From Candidatus Eremiobacteraceae bacterium (GTDB lineage: Bacteria; Vulcanimicrobiota; Vulcanimicrobiia; Eremiobacterales; Eremiobacteraceae): a stretch of 46,170 bases of DNA. Below, piece by piece: positions 1 through 9,195 of this stretch. The notes under the pieces were generated by a model that was given only the letters and a program-made list of their open reading frames with translations, was not told where the DNA came from and made no database searches. A program made the translations under genes and the position numbers. Numbering within the stretch: the stretch's first letter is position 1; every line of letters starts with the position of its first letter. Location of the stretch: assembly GCA_035314825.1 (NCBI GenBank), contig DATFYX010000041.1:1-46170 (forward strand). Direction: 5' to 3'.

Positions 1-1358
1 CACCGCAAGATCTGCAACCACCGGGGGACCGGCGAGGCCACGCGGTGTTCGGCATGACACCCGACGGCGCGACGAACGGTCCGGCGGTGGACTGGAAGAC
101 GCTGGCGCCGGGTGTCGGCTACCTGCGCATCTCGTCATTCCCTGATTCCATGCAGAGCGTGCTGCGATGGGCCATGAGCGACGTCGGGCGCGACCGCGCG
201 CTCGTGCTCGATCTGCGCGGCAATCCGGGCGGCTTGGTCGACTCGGTCGATGCCGTCGCGGGTGTGTTCTTACCGGTGGGGACGCTGATCTCGACGGGCA
301 CGCGACGCTATCACTTTTTTGGATCCCAACGCTTCACGGCGACCAGCGACGCGGGCGTCACGTACGGCGGACGCTTGGTGGTGCTGGTCGATACGAACAG
401 CCGCAGCGGCGCCGAGTCGCTCGCACGCGCACTGCAATACTATCACCGTGCCACACTGGTCGGCACTCAGACCGCAGGCAAGGTGTTGGGCGTGGACGTC
501 GAGATGGCGCTCGACGACGGCGGATTGTTGAGAGTCGCGACGCTTGACATGCACGCGCCCGACGGCCAGCGTTTAGAGGGTCACGGCGTATCTCCGGACC
601 TCACCGTGAGCGCCGCCACGCGACAGGTCCCGGCGGCATTGGCCTTGCTCGATGAGACGACGACGACGGCTCCCACGGCGGCCCCCGATGCGTTCGGCTG
701 TCCGATCGGTGTGAAAGGTCTGTGGCGCAGAGCGATCGGGTCGGTCCATGGCTACATGATTTACCGGTTGGAGATCGAGACAACCGGTCGCATCGATCGA
801 GCTCGGCTCCTCGCCCAGGGCGCCAAGGGCACGGAGCCTAGTTCGATATTAGCTCGTGGCTTGACCGGCAAGCAAACGGTCTACTTTACATGGCCAAGCG
901 ATGACGTAATCGGGTTAGAGGTCGTCGAGGTCGGTGGCAATGGCATTGCGGAAATGACGGGTTGTCTTGGGGCGCCTGGTCATTCGATAGAGATCGATAA
1001 GGACTCTTTGCGCTTCCCCGAAACGCAGACGTTTGACGATAGCCAAGTCAGCTTGGGACCCGAAATTATGACTACCCAGAAGGTCACCGACGCGGACTTC
1101 TTGACGAAAGTGTCTCCCAAGTATCCTGAGCTTATCAGAGAGCAAGGTATACAGGGTTTCGCGACAGTCGTCGTGATCGTCGAGAAGGGAGGCGATCTGA
1201 TCGACGCAAGAATTTATCGATCTTCGGGAAACAAGGTGCTCGATCAATCCGCAATCGACGCTGCTCGCGCATCTACTTATTCGGAACCACGGATAGGCGA
1301 CACACCGATTGTGGAAGCCTATCTCGCGGAATATCGCTGGGGCCTAGAGCCTAGGTAG
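1..1358 (+). CDS. S41-family C-terminal processing peptidase with TonB-type C-terminal domain (5' truncated)
   Basis: The reading frame is open from base 3, so the gene begins upstream of the window; the GTG at 45 is only the first start-like codon inside it. Numbering from that codon, the tail-specific-protease core is seen as LDLRGNPGG (about 55-63), a probable catalytic Ser121 in NSRSGAES and Lys146 in TQTAGK, 25 residues apart as in the S41 Ser-Lys dyad. Residues about 355-437 (GFATVVVIVEKGG, then VLDQSAIDAARAS) match the TonB C-terminal fold. The enzyme probably acts outside the cytoplasm; the PDZ and signal regions would lie upstream. Its stop overlaps the convergent receiver gene by 8 bp. 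The peptidase call is firm; the role of the TonB-like tail is inference. Confidence 0.85.
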   Translation, partial: PQDLQPPGDRRGHAVFGMTPDGATNGPAVDWKTLAPGVGYLRISSFPDSMQSVLRWAMSDVGRDRALVLDLRGNPGGLVDSVDAVAGVFLPVGTLISTGTRRYHFFGSQRFTATSDAGVTYGGRLVVLVDTNSRSGAESLARALQYYHRATLVGTQTAGKVLGVDVEMALDDGGLLRVATLDMHAPDGQRLEGHGVSPDLTVSAATRQVPAALALLDETTTTAPTAAPDAFGCPIGVKGLWRRAIGSVHGYMIYRLEIETTGRIDRARLLAQGAKGTEPSSILARGLTGKQTVYFTWPSDDVIGLEVVEVGGNGIAEMTGCLGAPGHSIEIDKDSLRFPETQTFDDSQVSLGPEIMTTQKVTDADFLTKVSPKYPELIREQGIQGFATVVVIVEKGGDLIDARIYRSSGNKVLDQSAIDAARASTYSEPRIGDTPIVEAYLAEYRWGLEPR

Positions 1359-1725
1359 TGCCGGCGAGTTTTTCCGTCAGCTTCTTATAGACCGCGTCGT
1401 GCAAGTCTCGGCGTTCGACGATCACTGCGGTGGGCGCCGACTGCCGGCACTTGTCGATGTCCTTCGCGGGCACGTCAGTCAGGAACACCGGCACATTGCG
1501 CGAGTTGAAGCCGTCTTTGATATATCGCGCCGCTTCGCGGCCATGCGAGGGGATGCGCCCGAGCGAGATGACGATGACATCGGGCCGCTCGCGGTTGAGG
1601 ACATCGAAGAACGTCGGCCAGCGCGGCTCGGCTTCGACCAGTGACGCGCCCAATGCGGTGAGCGCCTCGCGGCGCGCAGCGCAATCCGGGTCGCTATCGA
1701 ACTGGAGCAATAGTATCTTGGCCAC
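1351..1725 (-). CDS. Degenerate receiver-domain (response-regulator-like) protein
   Basis: About 124 residues with the beta-alpha pattern of a CheY-like receiver: ILLLQFDSDPD at the N-terminus, then RPDVIVISLG, then VPVFLTDV. The strand that normally ends in the phospho-acceptor Asp reads VIVISLG, with Ser or Leu there, and the conserved Lys near the C-terminus is not evident (VIVERRD). It is therefore probably a phosphorylation-independent receiver or an output fragment. I chose the GTG at 1725 because the domain starts there. A longer frame reaches ATG at 1818 and would translate the palindromic element at 1726-1750 as an N-terminal extension. No good ribosome-binding site is visible for either start. 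The target is unknown. Confidence 0.65.
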   Translation of the reverse strand: MAKILLLQFDSDPDCAARREALTALGASLVEAEPRWPTFFDVLNRERPDVIVISLGRIPSHGREAARYIKDGFNSRNVPVFLTDVPAKDIDKCRQSAPTAVIVERRDLHDAVYKKLTEKLAGTT

Positions 1726-1750
1726 GGTCGGATAAATTCGACCGCTCCAT
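1726..1750 (-). repeat. Family 1 REP-like palindrome, copy A
   Basis: The core is GGTCGGAT-AA-ATTCGACC followed by GCTCCAT. The arms pair except for one G:T position. Read on the minus strand it begins ATGGAGC, giving a GGAG head. It ends exactly where the GTG start of the receiver gene begins. Confidence 0.9.
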
Positions 1751-1856
1751 AGTTTCGGCCTGGGCAGCCTTGGCAAGGAAAGCGCAACCGCCGCCGAATC
1801 CCCCGTGCCCGGCGTCACAAGCCGGCCCCGTTATGGAAAGTTTGAGGAGTATTCTG

Positions 1857-2225
1857 ATGGCAACCGCTGGAGCGACCAAAGTCAAAGGCATGGATGCGTC
1901 CTACTACACCGTGAAGGACATCAAGCGCGCAACTAAGTTCTACAACGCACTCCTGGGCCAAGAGCCTACGGTAACGGTCGGCGAGACCGTTGTCGAGTAC
2001 ACGTTCCCGAACGGCGAAACGTTCGGCCTGTACCAGACCGAAGAGTGGACGCCGCATGGCGGCATCTTGTTCTCGGTCGATGACGTCGGCGCGGCCGTCG
2101 CGGAGCACAAAGCGCGCGGCGTGAAATTCGACGGCGACGGTCACATCGAAGACACGCCGGTGTGCCACATGGCCTTCGGCGAGGACAGCGAAGGCAACAC
2201 GTTCATCCTGCACCGGCGCAAATAG
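1857..2225 (+). CDS. VOC-family (glyoxalase/bleomycin-resistance fold) protein, first of a tandem pair
   Basis: A 122-residue single vicinal-oxygen-chelate domain. The N-terminal half carries YYTVKDIKRATKFYNALLG; the C-terminal half carries GGILFSVDD and ends [15 protein letters not shown], where the Glu and His positions are typical VOC metal or ligand sites. GAGGAG at 1844-1849 places the start at ATG 1857 rather than at the upstream ATG codons. The substrate cannot be told from sequence. The next gene starts 3 bases after the stop and encodes a clear paralogue, so the two are probably cotranscribed and may form a heteromer. Confidence 0.85.
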   Translation: MATAGATKVKGMDASYYTVKDIKRATKFYNALLGQEPTVTVGETVVEYTFPNGETFGLYQTEEWTPHGGILFSVDDVGAAVAEHKARGVKFDGDGHIEDTPVCHMAFGEDSEGNTFILHRRK

Positions 2226-2228
2226 ACG

Positions 2229-2624
2229 ATGGCCACAGCTGAAGCGACAAGCGTCTGGGGCGTCGACGCGATCTACTACAGCGTCCGCGACCTAGACCGC
2301 GCGACCAAATTCTACACGGACCTGCTCGGCATGGAGCCCACCATGCCCATGCCGGGCTTCGGCGCCGAGTGGACGCTGCCAAACGGCGAGGCGTTCGGCA
2401 TCATGAAGCTTCCGGAAGGCATGGAGGCCGAATTCGGCCGCTACTGGCGCGGCGGCTCGGGCGTCATGTTCGCGGTCCAGGATCTCGACGCGATCGTCGC
2501 CGCGGCCAAAACTCGCGGCGTCAAGTTCCACGATGATGGGAAGCTCGCCGAGACCCCGATCTGCTTCATGGTGTTCGGCGAGGATAGCGAAGGCAACACC
2601 TTCGCCTTGCATAAGCGCAAGTAG
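2229..2624 (+). CDS. VOC-family protein, second of a tandem pair
   Basis: A 131-residue paralogue of the preceding protein. The two share the pattern RATKFY..LLG.EPT, the stretch TRGVKF or ARGVKF, and a near-identical end ([13 protein letters not shown]). This copy has an insertion of about nine residues in the middle loop ([13 protein letters not shown]), which may change the binding pocket. It probably arose by tandem duplication. The substrate is unknown. The acyl-CoA carboxylase operon follows after 44 bases, and no terminator is obvious between them. Confidence 0.85.
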   Translation: MATAEATSVWGVDAIYYSVRDLDRATKFYTDLLGMEPTMPMPGFGAEWTLPNGEAFGIMKLPEGMEAEFGRYWRGGSGVMFAVQDLDAIVAAAKTRGVKFHDDGKLAETPICFMVFGEDSEGNTFALHKRK

Positions 2625-2668
2625 CCCCTGAGCGGGGACGCCCGGCCCGCACACGGAAACCCGCGTCC

Positions 2669-4219
2669 ATGTCGCACGAGTCCGAACTCGATCTTCTTGC
2701 GAAGAAGCGGGCGCAGTCGCTCGCGCCCGCGGGCGAAGCCGCCATCGCCAAGCAGCACGAACGAGGCAAGCTGACCGCGCGCGAGCGCGTCGAGCGCCTG
2801 CTCGATGGCGGCAGCTTCGTCGAGCTTGACGCCTTTGCGGTGCACCGCACCGACGCATTCGGGCTGGGAGAGCGCCGCTTCGTCGGCGACGGCGTGATCA
2901 CGGGCCATGGCACCATCGACGGCCGGCGCGTCTGCATCTTCTCTCAAGACTTCACCGTGCTGGGTGGGTCGCTAGGCGAAGTCTTCGCTGAGAAGATCTG
3001 CAAGGTCATGGACCTGGCGGTCAAGATCGGCTGCCCGATGATCGGCATCAACGATTCGGGCGGCGCGCGCATCCAAGAGGGCGTGGTCAGCCTGGGCGGT
3101 TACGCGGAGATCTTCTGGCGCAACGTGCAGGCGTCGGGCGTCATCCCGCAGATCTCGCTCATCGCCGGACCGTGCGCCGGCGGCGCCGTCTACAGCCCCG
3201 CCATCACCGACTTCATCATCATGGTCGACAAGATCTCACAGATGTTCATCACCGGACCCGAGGTCATCAAGACGGTCACCGGCGAGGAGGTCTCGTTCGA
3301 AGAGCTCGGCGGCGCGGTCACGCATAACGCCAAGAGCGGCGTCGCGCAATTCGTGGCGGCAGACGAAGACGAAGCGTTCGAGCAGATCAGGCACTTGCTC
3401 TCGTTCTTGCCTCAGAACAATTTGGACGATCCACCCTCCGTCGAGCCCGAGGACGACCCGAAGCGCACCGACCCGGGTCTCATCGATCTCATCCCGGCGG
3501 CGCCGAACCTGCCATATGACATGGTCAGCGTGATCACGCGGGTGGTCGACGACGGCGACTTCTTCGAGGTGCAGGCGCTGTATGGCGGTTCGTTGGTGGT
3601 CGGCTTTGCGCGTCTAGGCGGCCAGCCGGTCGGCATCGTCGCCAATCAGCCGAAAGTGCTGGCGGGCGTGCTCGACATCGCGTCGTCCGTCAAGGGCGCG
3701 CGCTTCGTGCGTTTCTGCGACGCGTTCAACATCCCGCTGGTCGTGTTCGTCGATGTGCCCGGCTTTCTGCCCGGCACGAGCCAGGAGTTCGGCGGCATCA
3801 TCAAGCACGGCGCCAAACTGCTCTACGCGTTCGCCGAGGCCACCGTGCCCAAGGTCACGGTGGTCACGCGCAAGGCGTATGGCGGCGCGTACGATGTCAT
3901 GAACAGCAAACACATCCGCGCCGATTTCAACGTCGCGTGGCCGACCGCGGAGATCGCCGTCATGGGACCGCCAGGGGCGGTGAAGATCATCTTCCGCGAT
4001 GAGATCGCTGGCGCGGCCGATCCGGCCCTCAAGACCGACGAGCTGGTCAACGAGTACGTCGAGCGCTTCGCCAACCCGTACGTGGCGGCCGAACGCGGCT
4101 ACCTGGACGACGTGATCGACCCAGCCAACACGCGCCCGGTGCTGATCGACGCCCTGCGGACCCTGCGGACCAAGCGCGTGGCGCGCCCGGCGCGCAAACA
4201 CGGCAACATCCCGCTTTGA
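2669..4219 (+). CDS. pccB: Acyl-CoA (propionyl-CoA) carboxylase beta subunit, carboxyltransferase
   Basis: 516 residues, the normal length for the biotin-dependent carboxyltransferase family. The N-terminal crotonase-like half contains [17 protein letters not shown] and [15 protein letters not shown]; the C-terminal half contains [14 protein letters not shown] and [13 protein letters not shown]. The two oxyanion-hole regions, GGARIQEGV and the glycine-rich VPGFLPG/YGGAYD loops, are intact. It transfers carboxyl from biotin to the acyl-CoA. With methylmalonyl-CoA epimerase and mutase genes downstream, propionyl-CoA is the likely substrate, though acetyl-CoA or mixed specificity cannot be excluded. 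The stop overlaps the TTG start of the small epsilon-like subunit by four bases (TTGA). Confidence 0.93.
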   Translation: MSHESELDLLAKKRAQSLAPAGEAAIAKQHERGKLTARERVERLLDGGSFVELDAFAVHRTDAFGLGERRFVGDGVITGHGTIDGRRVCIFSQDFTVLGGSLGEVFAEKICKVMDLAVKIGCPMIGINDSGGARIQEGVVSLGGYAEIFWRNVQASGVIPQISLIAGPCAGGAVYSPAITDFIIMVDKISQMFITGPEVIKTVTGEEVSFEELGGAVTHNAKSGVAQFVAADEDEAFEQIRHLLSFLPQNNLDDPPSVEPEDDPKRTDPGLIDLIPAAPNLPYDMVSVITRVVDDGDFFEVQALYGGSLVVGFARLGGQPVGIVANQPKVLAGVLDIASSVKGARFVRFCDAFNIPLVVFVDVPGFLPGTSQEFGGIIKHGAKLLYAFAEATVPKVTVVTRKAYGGAYDVMNSKHIRADFNVAWPTAEIAVMGPPGAVKIIFRDEIAGAADPALKTDELVNEYVERFANPYVAAERGYLDDVIDPANTRPVLIDALRTLRTKRVARPARKHGNIPL

Positions 4220-4401
4220 AGATCCTCGATGTGACGCCGCAGCCGACGGCCGAAGAGCTCGCGGCGATCGAGGCAGCGTTGAAAATCGTCGAGGAGAATG
4301 CGCGGACGAATACATTCGACGGTCGAATAAATTCGACCGCTCCATCGCGCACGGCGTGGTTGGAGGCGGCGCGGCGCGAGGCGCTCGATGACGGCGTTTA
4401 A
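4216..4401 (+). CDS. Acyl-CoA carboxylase epsilon-like small subunit carrying a REP-like insertion
   Basis: A 61-residue protein starting with TTG in the TTGA overlap with the beta subunit and overlapping the alpha-subunit start by 14 bases. [14 protein letters not shown] near the N-terminus and [12 protein letters not shown] near the C-terminus resemble the small epsilon subunit that stabilises actinobacterial acyl-CoA carboxylases. Its position between the beta and alpha genes supports this. Residues 36-43 (GRINSTAP) are encoded by palindromic element copy B, which sits in the linker between the two conserved parts without breaking the frame. The family assignment is from pattern and context and is less certain than for its neighbours. 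Confidence 0.7.
   Translation: MKILDVTPQPTAEELAAIEAALKIVEENARTNTFDGRINSTAPSRTAWLEAARREALDDGV
4321..4345 (-). repeat. Family 1 REP-like palindrome, copy B (in frame inside a gene)
   Basis: The core is GGTCGAAT-AA-ATTCGACC with perfect 8-bp arms, followed by GCTCCAT (GGAG head on the minus strand). It lies wholly inside the epsilon-like subunit gene and is read as GRINSTAP. Confidence 0.95.
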
Positions 4402-6154
4402 GAAGATCCTCGTCGCCAATCGCGGCGAGATCGCGTTGCGCGTCATCCGCGCGTGTCGCGAGCTCGGGATCCCGACAGTGGCCGTCTACTCCGACGCCGA
4501 CCGCGGAGCTGTCCACGTGGGCGCCGCCGACGAGGCCTATCGGCTGGGCCCCGCGCCGGCTGCACAATCGTACCTCAACGTCGAGCGGCTGATGGAGGTC
4601 GCGGCCCAGTCGGGCTGCGACGCCGTCCATCCCGGCTATGGCTTCCTTGCTGAGAACGCGCGGTTCGCGCGCACCTGCGCCGAGCACGGCCTGACGTTCA
4701 TCGGACCGTCAGCAGACCTGATCGAGATGATGGGCGGCAAGATCGCGGCGCGGCGCGCGGCGACGGCGGCGGGCATCCCAGTCGTGCCGGGAACGATCGA
4801 GCCCGTCACCAACGCCGACGCCGTGCGCACACTCGCCAAGCAATTCGGCTATCCGATCGCGATCAAGGCGGCAGCGGGCGGCGGCGGCAAGGGTCTGAAG
4901 GTCGCGCACGACGCCGGCGAAGTCACGCACGCGATCGAGATGGCTCAGCGCGAGGCGTCGGCCTATTTCGGCGACGGCACGCTCTATGTCGAGAAATATC
5001 TCGCGCGGCCAAAGCATGTCGAGGTCCAGATCTTCGGCGACAAGTATGGCAACGTCGTCCATTTTGGCGAGCGCGATTGCTCGATGCAGCGGCGCCACCA
5101 AAAACTCGTCGAGGAGACGCCGGCCTCCATCTCTGCGCAAGTGCGCGATGGCCTGCTCGCTGCGGCAGCAAAGCTCGCGCGCTCGATCAAGTACGACAGC
5201 GCGGGCACGATCGAATGCCTTGTCGATGATGACGACTTCTACTTCCTCGAGATGAACACGCGCATCCAAGTCGAGCACACGGTGACCGAGATGGTGTGGG
5301 GCTTGGACTTGGTCAAGGCGCAGATCCGCGTCGCGGCGGGCGAGCGGCTCTGGTTCTCACAGTCCGATCTCTCGCCGCGCGGGCACGCCATCGAGTGCCG
5401 GATCAACGCCGAGTCGCCAGCCGACGATTTCCGGCCGCACGCAGGGCGCATCGAGCGTTACAGGGAGCCCGGCGGTCCGGGCGTGCGCGTGGACGCCGCT
5501 GGGGTCGCGGGCACCGTCATCCCTCAAGAGTACGATTCGCTCATCGGCAAACTGGTCGTGTGGGGCCAGGACCGCGACGAAGCGCGCGCGCGGATGCAGC
5601 GCGCGCTCGGCGAGTTCGACATCGCCGGCGTGGAGACGACCATCCCGTTCTTGCGCATGCTGCTCGCCGATCCGGCGTTCGCACGCGGCGACTATACCAC
5701 GCTGAGCGTCGACGAGTTCAGGCGGCTGCACGCAAGCGCTATCGAAGCGGCGTACCCGCGCGCGTCGAGCGAGGGCGGAGAGGGCGCCGCGGAGCCCAAG
5801 CCGACGACGCTCGCAGTCGAAGTGGACGACAAACGCTTCAACGTGCGCGTGCTGGGCCTGAACGGCGCCCGGACGGCCGCGTCGCGGCGCGCGCCGCGTT
5901 TCAAACCTGCCAAGCGCGTGAGCACGAACTCCGCGTCGGTCGCCGCGCCCATGCACGGCATCGTCGCCGAGATCCGAGTCAAACCGGGCGATAACGTGCA
6001 AGATGGCCAGGTCGTGGCGGTCATCGAGGCGATGAAGATGATGAACGAAGTGATCGCGCATCGAGCCGGCGTCGTCGCGTCGATCAGCGCCAAGGCGGGC
6101 GATACGATCGAGACCGGTTCGCCCCTCCTCGCACTCGAGACCCTCGGGGAGTGA
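4388..6154 (+). CDS. pccA: Acyl-CoA (propionyl-CoA) carboxylase alpha subunit: biotin carboxylase plus biotin carrier
   Basis: 588 residues, the short actinobacterial-type length. The biotin carboxylase domain covers about 1-450: [19 protein letters not shown] at the N-terminus, HPGYGFLAEN, the ATP-grasp glycine-rich loop AAGGGGKGLKV, and EMNTRIQVEHTVTE. The C-terminal biotinyl domain covers about 515-585 and carries EAMKMMNEV, with Lys550 as the biotinylation site. It carboxylates its own biotin with ATP and bicarbonate and passes the carboxyl to the beta subunit. A linker rich in Ala, Gly and Glu separates the domains. The gene completes the beta-epsilon-alpha operon. Confidence 0.94.
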   Translation: MTAFKKILVANRGEIALRVIRACRELGIPTVAVYSDADRGAVHVGAADEAYRLGPAPAAQSYLNVERLMEVAAQSGCDAVHPGYGFLAENARFARTCAEHGLTFIGPSADLIEMMGGKIAARRAATAAGIPVVPGTIEPVTNADAVRTLAKQFGYPIAIKAAAGGGGKGLKVAHDAGEVTHAIEMAQREASAYFGDGTLYVEKYLARPKHVEVQIFGDKYGNVVHFGERDCSMQRRHQKLVEETPASISAQVRDGLLAAAAKLARSIKYDSAGTIECLVDDDDFYFLEMNTRIQVEHTVTEMVWGLDLVKAQIRVAAGERLWFSQSDLSPRGHAIECRINAESPADDFRPHAGRIERYREPGGPGVRVDAAGVAGTVIPQEYDSLIGKLVVWGQDRDEARARMQRALGEFDIAGVETTIPFLRMLLADPAFARGDYTTLSVDEFRRLHASAIEAAYPRASSEGGEGAAEPKPTTLAVEVDDKRFNVRVLGLNGARTAASRRAPRFKPAKRVSTNSASVAAPMHGIVAEIRVKPGDNVQDGQVVAVIEAMKMMNEVIAHRAGVVASISAKAGDTIETGSPLLALETLGE

Positions 6155-6246
6155 CCGATTGTGCCGTTGCCTTGAAGCTCGAGGTGTGCTGCATCGACTG
6201 ACCGAAAAGCCCCAAGCCATCGGCGTGGCTCGTGCTGGGAGGCCCT

Positions 6247-7161
6247 ATGAGTTCGAAGCCGGTCATCACGTTCGTCTTATCCGCATTGGTCATGGGTCTT
6301 GCCGCATGCAGCAGCAGCTCCACCAGCACGCCGACGCCAACGCCGCTTGCGCAGAATCTGTACGCCGTCGACTTCAACTCGGGCAAGCTTTACGTCTACC
6401 CACTGCCCGCCTCCGCCGCATCCATGCCGACGGTCACCGTCGCCACCGGCTTCACGGCGCTCTACGACGCGGAGTTCGATTCGTCCGGGATGCTTTGGGT
6501 CGACAACGATTTGAATCCATCGATCATCTACGGGTACATGCTGCCTTTGACATCCGCGAGCGTGCCGGCCGCGACGGTCAACATGACCGGTACGAACAAC
6601 GCGCTCAGTTTCACCTTCGATCCGACCGGCACTCTGTGGGTGGTGGACGATGGGAACGGCGCGCTGCTGGGTTTCCATGGACCGTTCATGGGTGTATCGA
6701 CCCCCGCAGCGTTCGCCGACATCGCGATCACCGCCCCAGCCAACGTCATCTCGGACAGCAGCGGCGACCTGTATGTGGCCGCGAACGACCACGTGGTCCG
6801 GCTGAACGCCCCGCCGACCACGATCAATGCGAATCTTTCGCCGCTGACCCAACCGATCGCGATGCTGCTCGACACCGCGGGCAATCTGTACGTCGGCGAC
6901 TTCGCGAATGGCAATCTGTATCGCTATAACGCGCCGGTCAGCGACGGCGCGACGCCGGCGATCACGGACCTGCAAGCGACGAGCGCTCTTATCCATCCCT
7001 ACTACATGGCGCTCGACCACGCGGGCAATCTGTACATCTCCGACTGCTCGAGCACGATCAAGGTCTACGCCACGGCGTCGTTCAGCGCCACCTCTGCGCC
7101 GGCATATACGCTACCATTCCCGGGCGGCACGGGCTGCTCGACCGGGCTCGCCGTCCGCTAG
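6247..7161 (+). CDS. Secreted lipoprotein with NHL/SMP-30-like beta-propeller repeats
   Basis: 304 residues from ATG 6247, preceded by GGGAGG at 6237-6242. A short positive N-terminus, a hydrophobic stretch and the lipobox LAAC at about residues 17-20 predict a lipoprotein, followed by a Ser/Thr/Pro linker. The rest is a repeated unit such as [28 protein letters not shown] and [13 protein letters not shown], typical of NHL or SMP-30-type beta-propellers. No catalytic residues are recognisable, so it may be a binding or scaffold protein. It sits between the carboxylase and mutase genes with no obvious metabolic link. Confidence 0.8.
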   Translation: MSSKPVITFVLSALVMGLAACSSSSTSTPTPTPLAQNLYAVDFNSGKLYVYPLPASAASMPTVTVATGFTALYDAEFDSSGMLWVDNDLNPSIIYGYMLPLTSASVPAATVNMTGTNNALSFTFDPTGTLWVVDDGNGALLGFHGPFMGVSTPAAFADIAITAPANVISDSSGDLYVAANDHVVRLNAPPTTINANLSPLTQPIAMLLDTAGNLYVGDFANGNLYRYNAPVSDGATPAITDLQATSALIHPYYMALDHAGNLYISDCSSTIKVYATASFSATSAPAYTLPFPGGTGCSTGLAVR

Positions 7162-7195
7162 GCTGCGGCATCGGGAGCGCCGAACGGCTCTTCTG

Positions 7196-8782
7196 ATGCA
7201 CGAACGAGAGACCGACAGCGGCATCCCGATCAAGCCGGTCTATACGGCTGGGGATGTCGCCGATCTCGACCTGGCGCACCAGCCGCTGCCGGGCGAGTAT
7301 CCGTTCACGCGCGGAATCCAGCGCGAGATGTATCGCGCGCGCTTGTGGACGATGCGCCAGTACGCCGGCTTCGCCACAGCCAAAGAGTCGAACGAGCGCT
7401 ATCGTTATCTGCTGGCACACGGGCAGATGGGACTGTCGGTAGCGTTCGACCTCCCGACGCAGATGGGCATGGATTCGGATGCGCCGTTGGCTTCCGGTGA
7501 GGTGGGCCGCACCGGCGTCGCCATCGACACCATCGAGGATATGTCGACGCTCTTCGACGACATCCCGTTGGATCAGGTCAGCGTCTCGATGACGATCAAT
7601 GCGCCGGCGGCCATCCTACTGGCGTTGTATCTCGCGCTCGCACGGCGGCGCGGTATACCGTTCTCGAAATTGTCCGGCACGTCGCAGAACGATATCCTCA
7701 AAGAGTACGCCGCGCGCGGCACGTACATCTATCCGCCGGAGCCGTCGATGCGGCTGGTCACCGATCTGATGGCGTATTGCGCGCGCGAAGTGCCCAAGTG
7801 GAACACCATCAGCGTCAGCGGTTATCACATCCGCGAGGCCGGCTCGACGGCCGCGCAAGAGCTCGCGTTCACGCTCTCCAACGGGCGCGCCTATTTGCGC
7901 GCCGCCGCCGACGCCGGGCTGCCGGTGGACGACGTCGCCGCGCGCATGTCGTTCTTCTGGAACGCGCACAACGATTTTTTCGAGGAGATCGCCAAGTTCC
8001 GCGCAGCGCGGCTGCTGTGGGCGCAGATCGTGCGCGACGGTTTTGGCTCGAAGTCCTCCAAAGCGTGGCTCATGCGCTTCCACACCCAGACCGGCGGCTC
8101 GACGCTTACCGCCCAGGAGCCGGAGAATAACGTCGTGCGCGTCGCGCTGCAGGCGCTGGCCGCGGTGCTGGGGGGCACGCAATCACTGCACACCAATAGC
8201 ATGGACGAGGCGCTCGCGCTGCCGACGCAGGCCGCGGCGAAACTCGCGCTGCGCACGCAGCAGATCATCGCCTATGAGAGCGGTGTCCCCAACACCGCCG
8301 ATCCGTTGGCCGGCTCGTACTTCGTGGAGCGCCTGACCTGCGAGCTGGCGGACAAGGCGCGAGAGATCATGGCCGAGGTCGACAAGCGGGGCGGTGCGGT
8401 CGCGACGATCGAGAGCGGTTGGATGCAAGAGCAGATCGCCGACAGCGCGTACCGCGCGCAAGCGCGGCTTGAGCGCGGCGAGGCGACGGTCGTGGGCGTC
8501 AACAAGTTCGTCGAACCCGGGTCTTCTTCTGCCGCGCCGGCGCTGCAGCGCATCGATCCGTCGGTCGAGCGCGAACAGCGCGAGCGGCTGGCGGCGTTTC
8601 GCGCGCACCGCGACGGCTCGGCGGCCGCAGCGCGGCTGGCCGCCGTCAAACGCGCGGCCTCATCGGGTGCGCCGCTCATGCCCGAATTCGTCGAGGCGGT
8701 CGACGCCGGCTGCACGCTCGGCGAGGTCGCCGATGCGCTGCGCGAAGTCTTCTCAGTCTATCATCCGGCGGCCGTCGTGTGA
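7196..8782 (+). CDS. Methylmalonyl-CoA mutase large (catalytic) subunit, without B12-binding domain
   Basis: 528 residues from ATG 7196; the longer open frame upstream is arginine-rich shadow sequence over the lipoprotein gene. The whole mutase TIM-barrel is recognisable: [68 protein letters not shown], and [16 protein letters not shown]. It ends without the C-terminal cobalamin-binding domain, so it is the split type and needs a separate B12-binding subunit, which is not in the window. It isomerises (R)-methylmalonyl-CoA to succinyl-CoA, downstream of the carboxylase. Its stop shares one base with the epimerase start (TGATG), implying translational coupling. Confidence 0.92.
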   Translation: MHERETDSGIPIKPVYTAGDVADLDLAHQPLPGEYPFTRGIQREMYRARLWTMRQYAGFATAKESNERYRYLLAHGQMGLSVAFDLPTQMGMDSDAPLASGEVGRTGVAIDTIEDMSTLFDDIPLDQVSVSMTINAPAAILLALYLALARRRGIPFSKLSGTSQNDILKEYAARGTYIYPPEPSMRLVTDLMAYCAREVPKWNTISVSGYHIREAGSTAAQELAFTLSNGRAYLRAAADAGLPVDDVAARMSFFWNAHNDFFEEIAKFRAARLLWAQIVRDGFGSKSSKAWLMRFHTQTGGSTLTAQEPENNVVRVALQALAAVLGGTQSLHTNSMDEALALPTQAAAKLALRTQQIIAYESGVPNTADPLAGSYFVERLTCELADKAREIMAEVDKRGGAVATIESGWMQEQIADSAYRAQARLERGEATVVGVNKFVEPGSSSAAPALQRIDPSVEREQRERLAAFRAHRDGSAAAARLAAVKRAASSGAPLMPEFVEAVDAGCTLGEVADALREVFSVYHPAAVV

Positions 8783-9195
8783 TGCACGAGCCGCACCTTG
8801 ACCACATCGCGCTCGTGGTGGCCGATCTCGAGCGCAGTGCGGCGCTGTACGCGTCCCTCGGCTTCGAGCAGCGCTACCGCGAGACGGTAGCCGATCAGGG
8901 TGTGGAGATCGTCGGCATGCGCGCGGGCGACTCTACGATCGAGCTCTTGCGGCCGCTGTCTGCAGATTCGCCGTTGGTGCGCTTCTTAGGCGACAAGGAA
9001 TCCCGCCTGCACCATATCGCGTACCGAGTCGCCGACATCGATGCCGAACTATCGCGGCTGCGATCGCACGGCGTTCGCCTCATCGACGAACGCCCGCGCC
9101 GCGGCGCGCACGGCAACCTGATCGCGTTCATCCATCCGAGCGCGACCGGAGATGCTCTCATCGAGATCTGCCAGCCACCCACACCTGCCGCTTAG
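8782..9195 (+). CDS. mce: Methylmalonyl-CoA epimerase
   Basis: 137 residues with two VOC half-domains: LDHIALVVADLERS at the N-terminus and LHHIAYRVADID in the middle, ending HGNLIAFIHPSATGDALIEICQ. The His, Gln/Glu and Glu positions that bind the metal in epimerases are present (LDHIA, LHHIA, LIEIC). It interconverts the (S) and (R) forms of methylmalonyl-CoA, linking the carboxylase to the mutase encoded just upstream. ATG 8782 overlaps the mutase TGA by one base; a GTG at 8779 is the only alternative start. Its stop overlaps the convergent DUF4127 gene by four bases. Confidence 0.9.
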   Translation: MHEPHLDHIALVVADLERSAALYASLGFEQRYRETVADQGVEIVGMRAGDSTIELLRPLSADSPLVRFLGDKESRLHHIAYRVADIDAELSRLRSHGVRLIDERPRRGAHGNLIAFIHPSATGDALIEICQPPTPAA

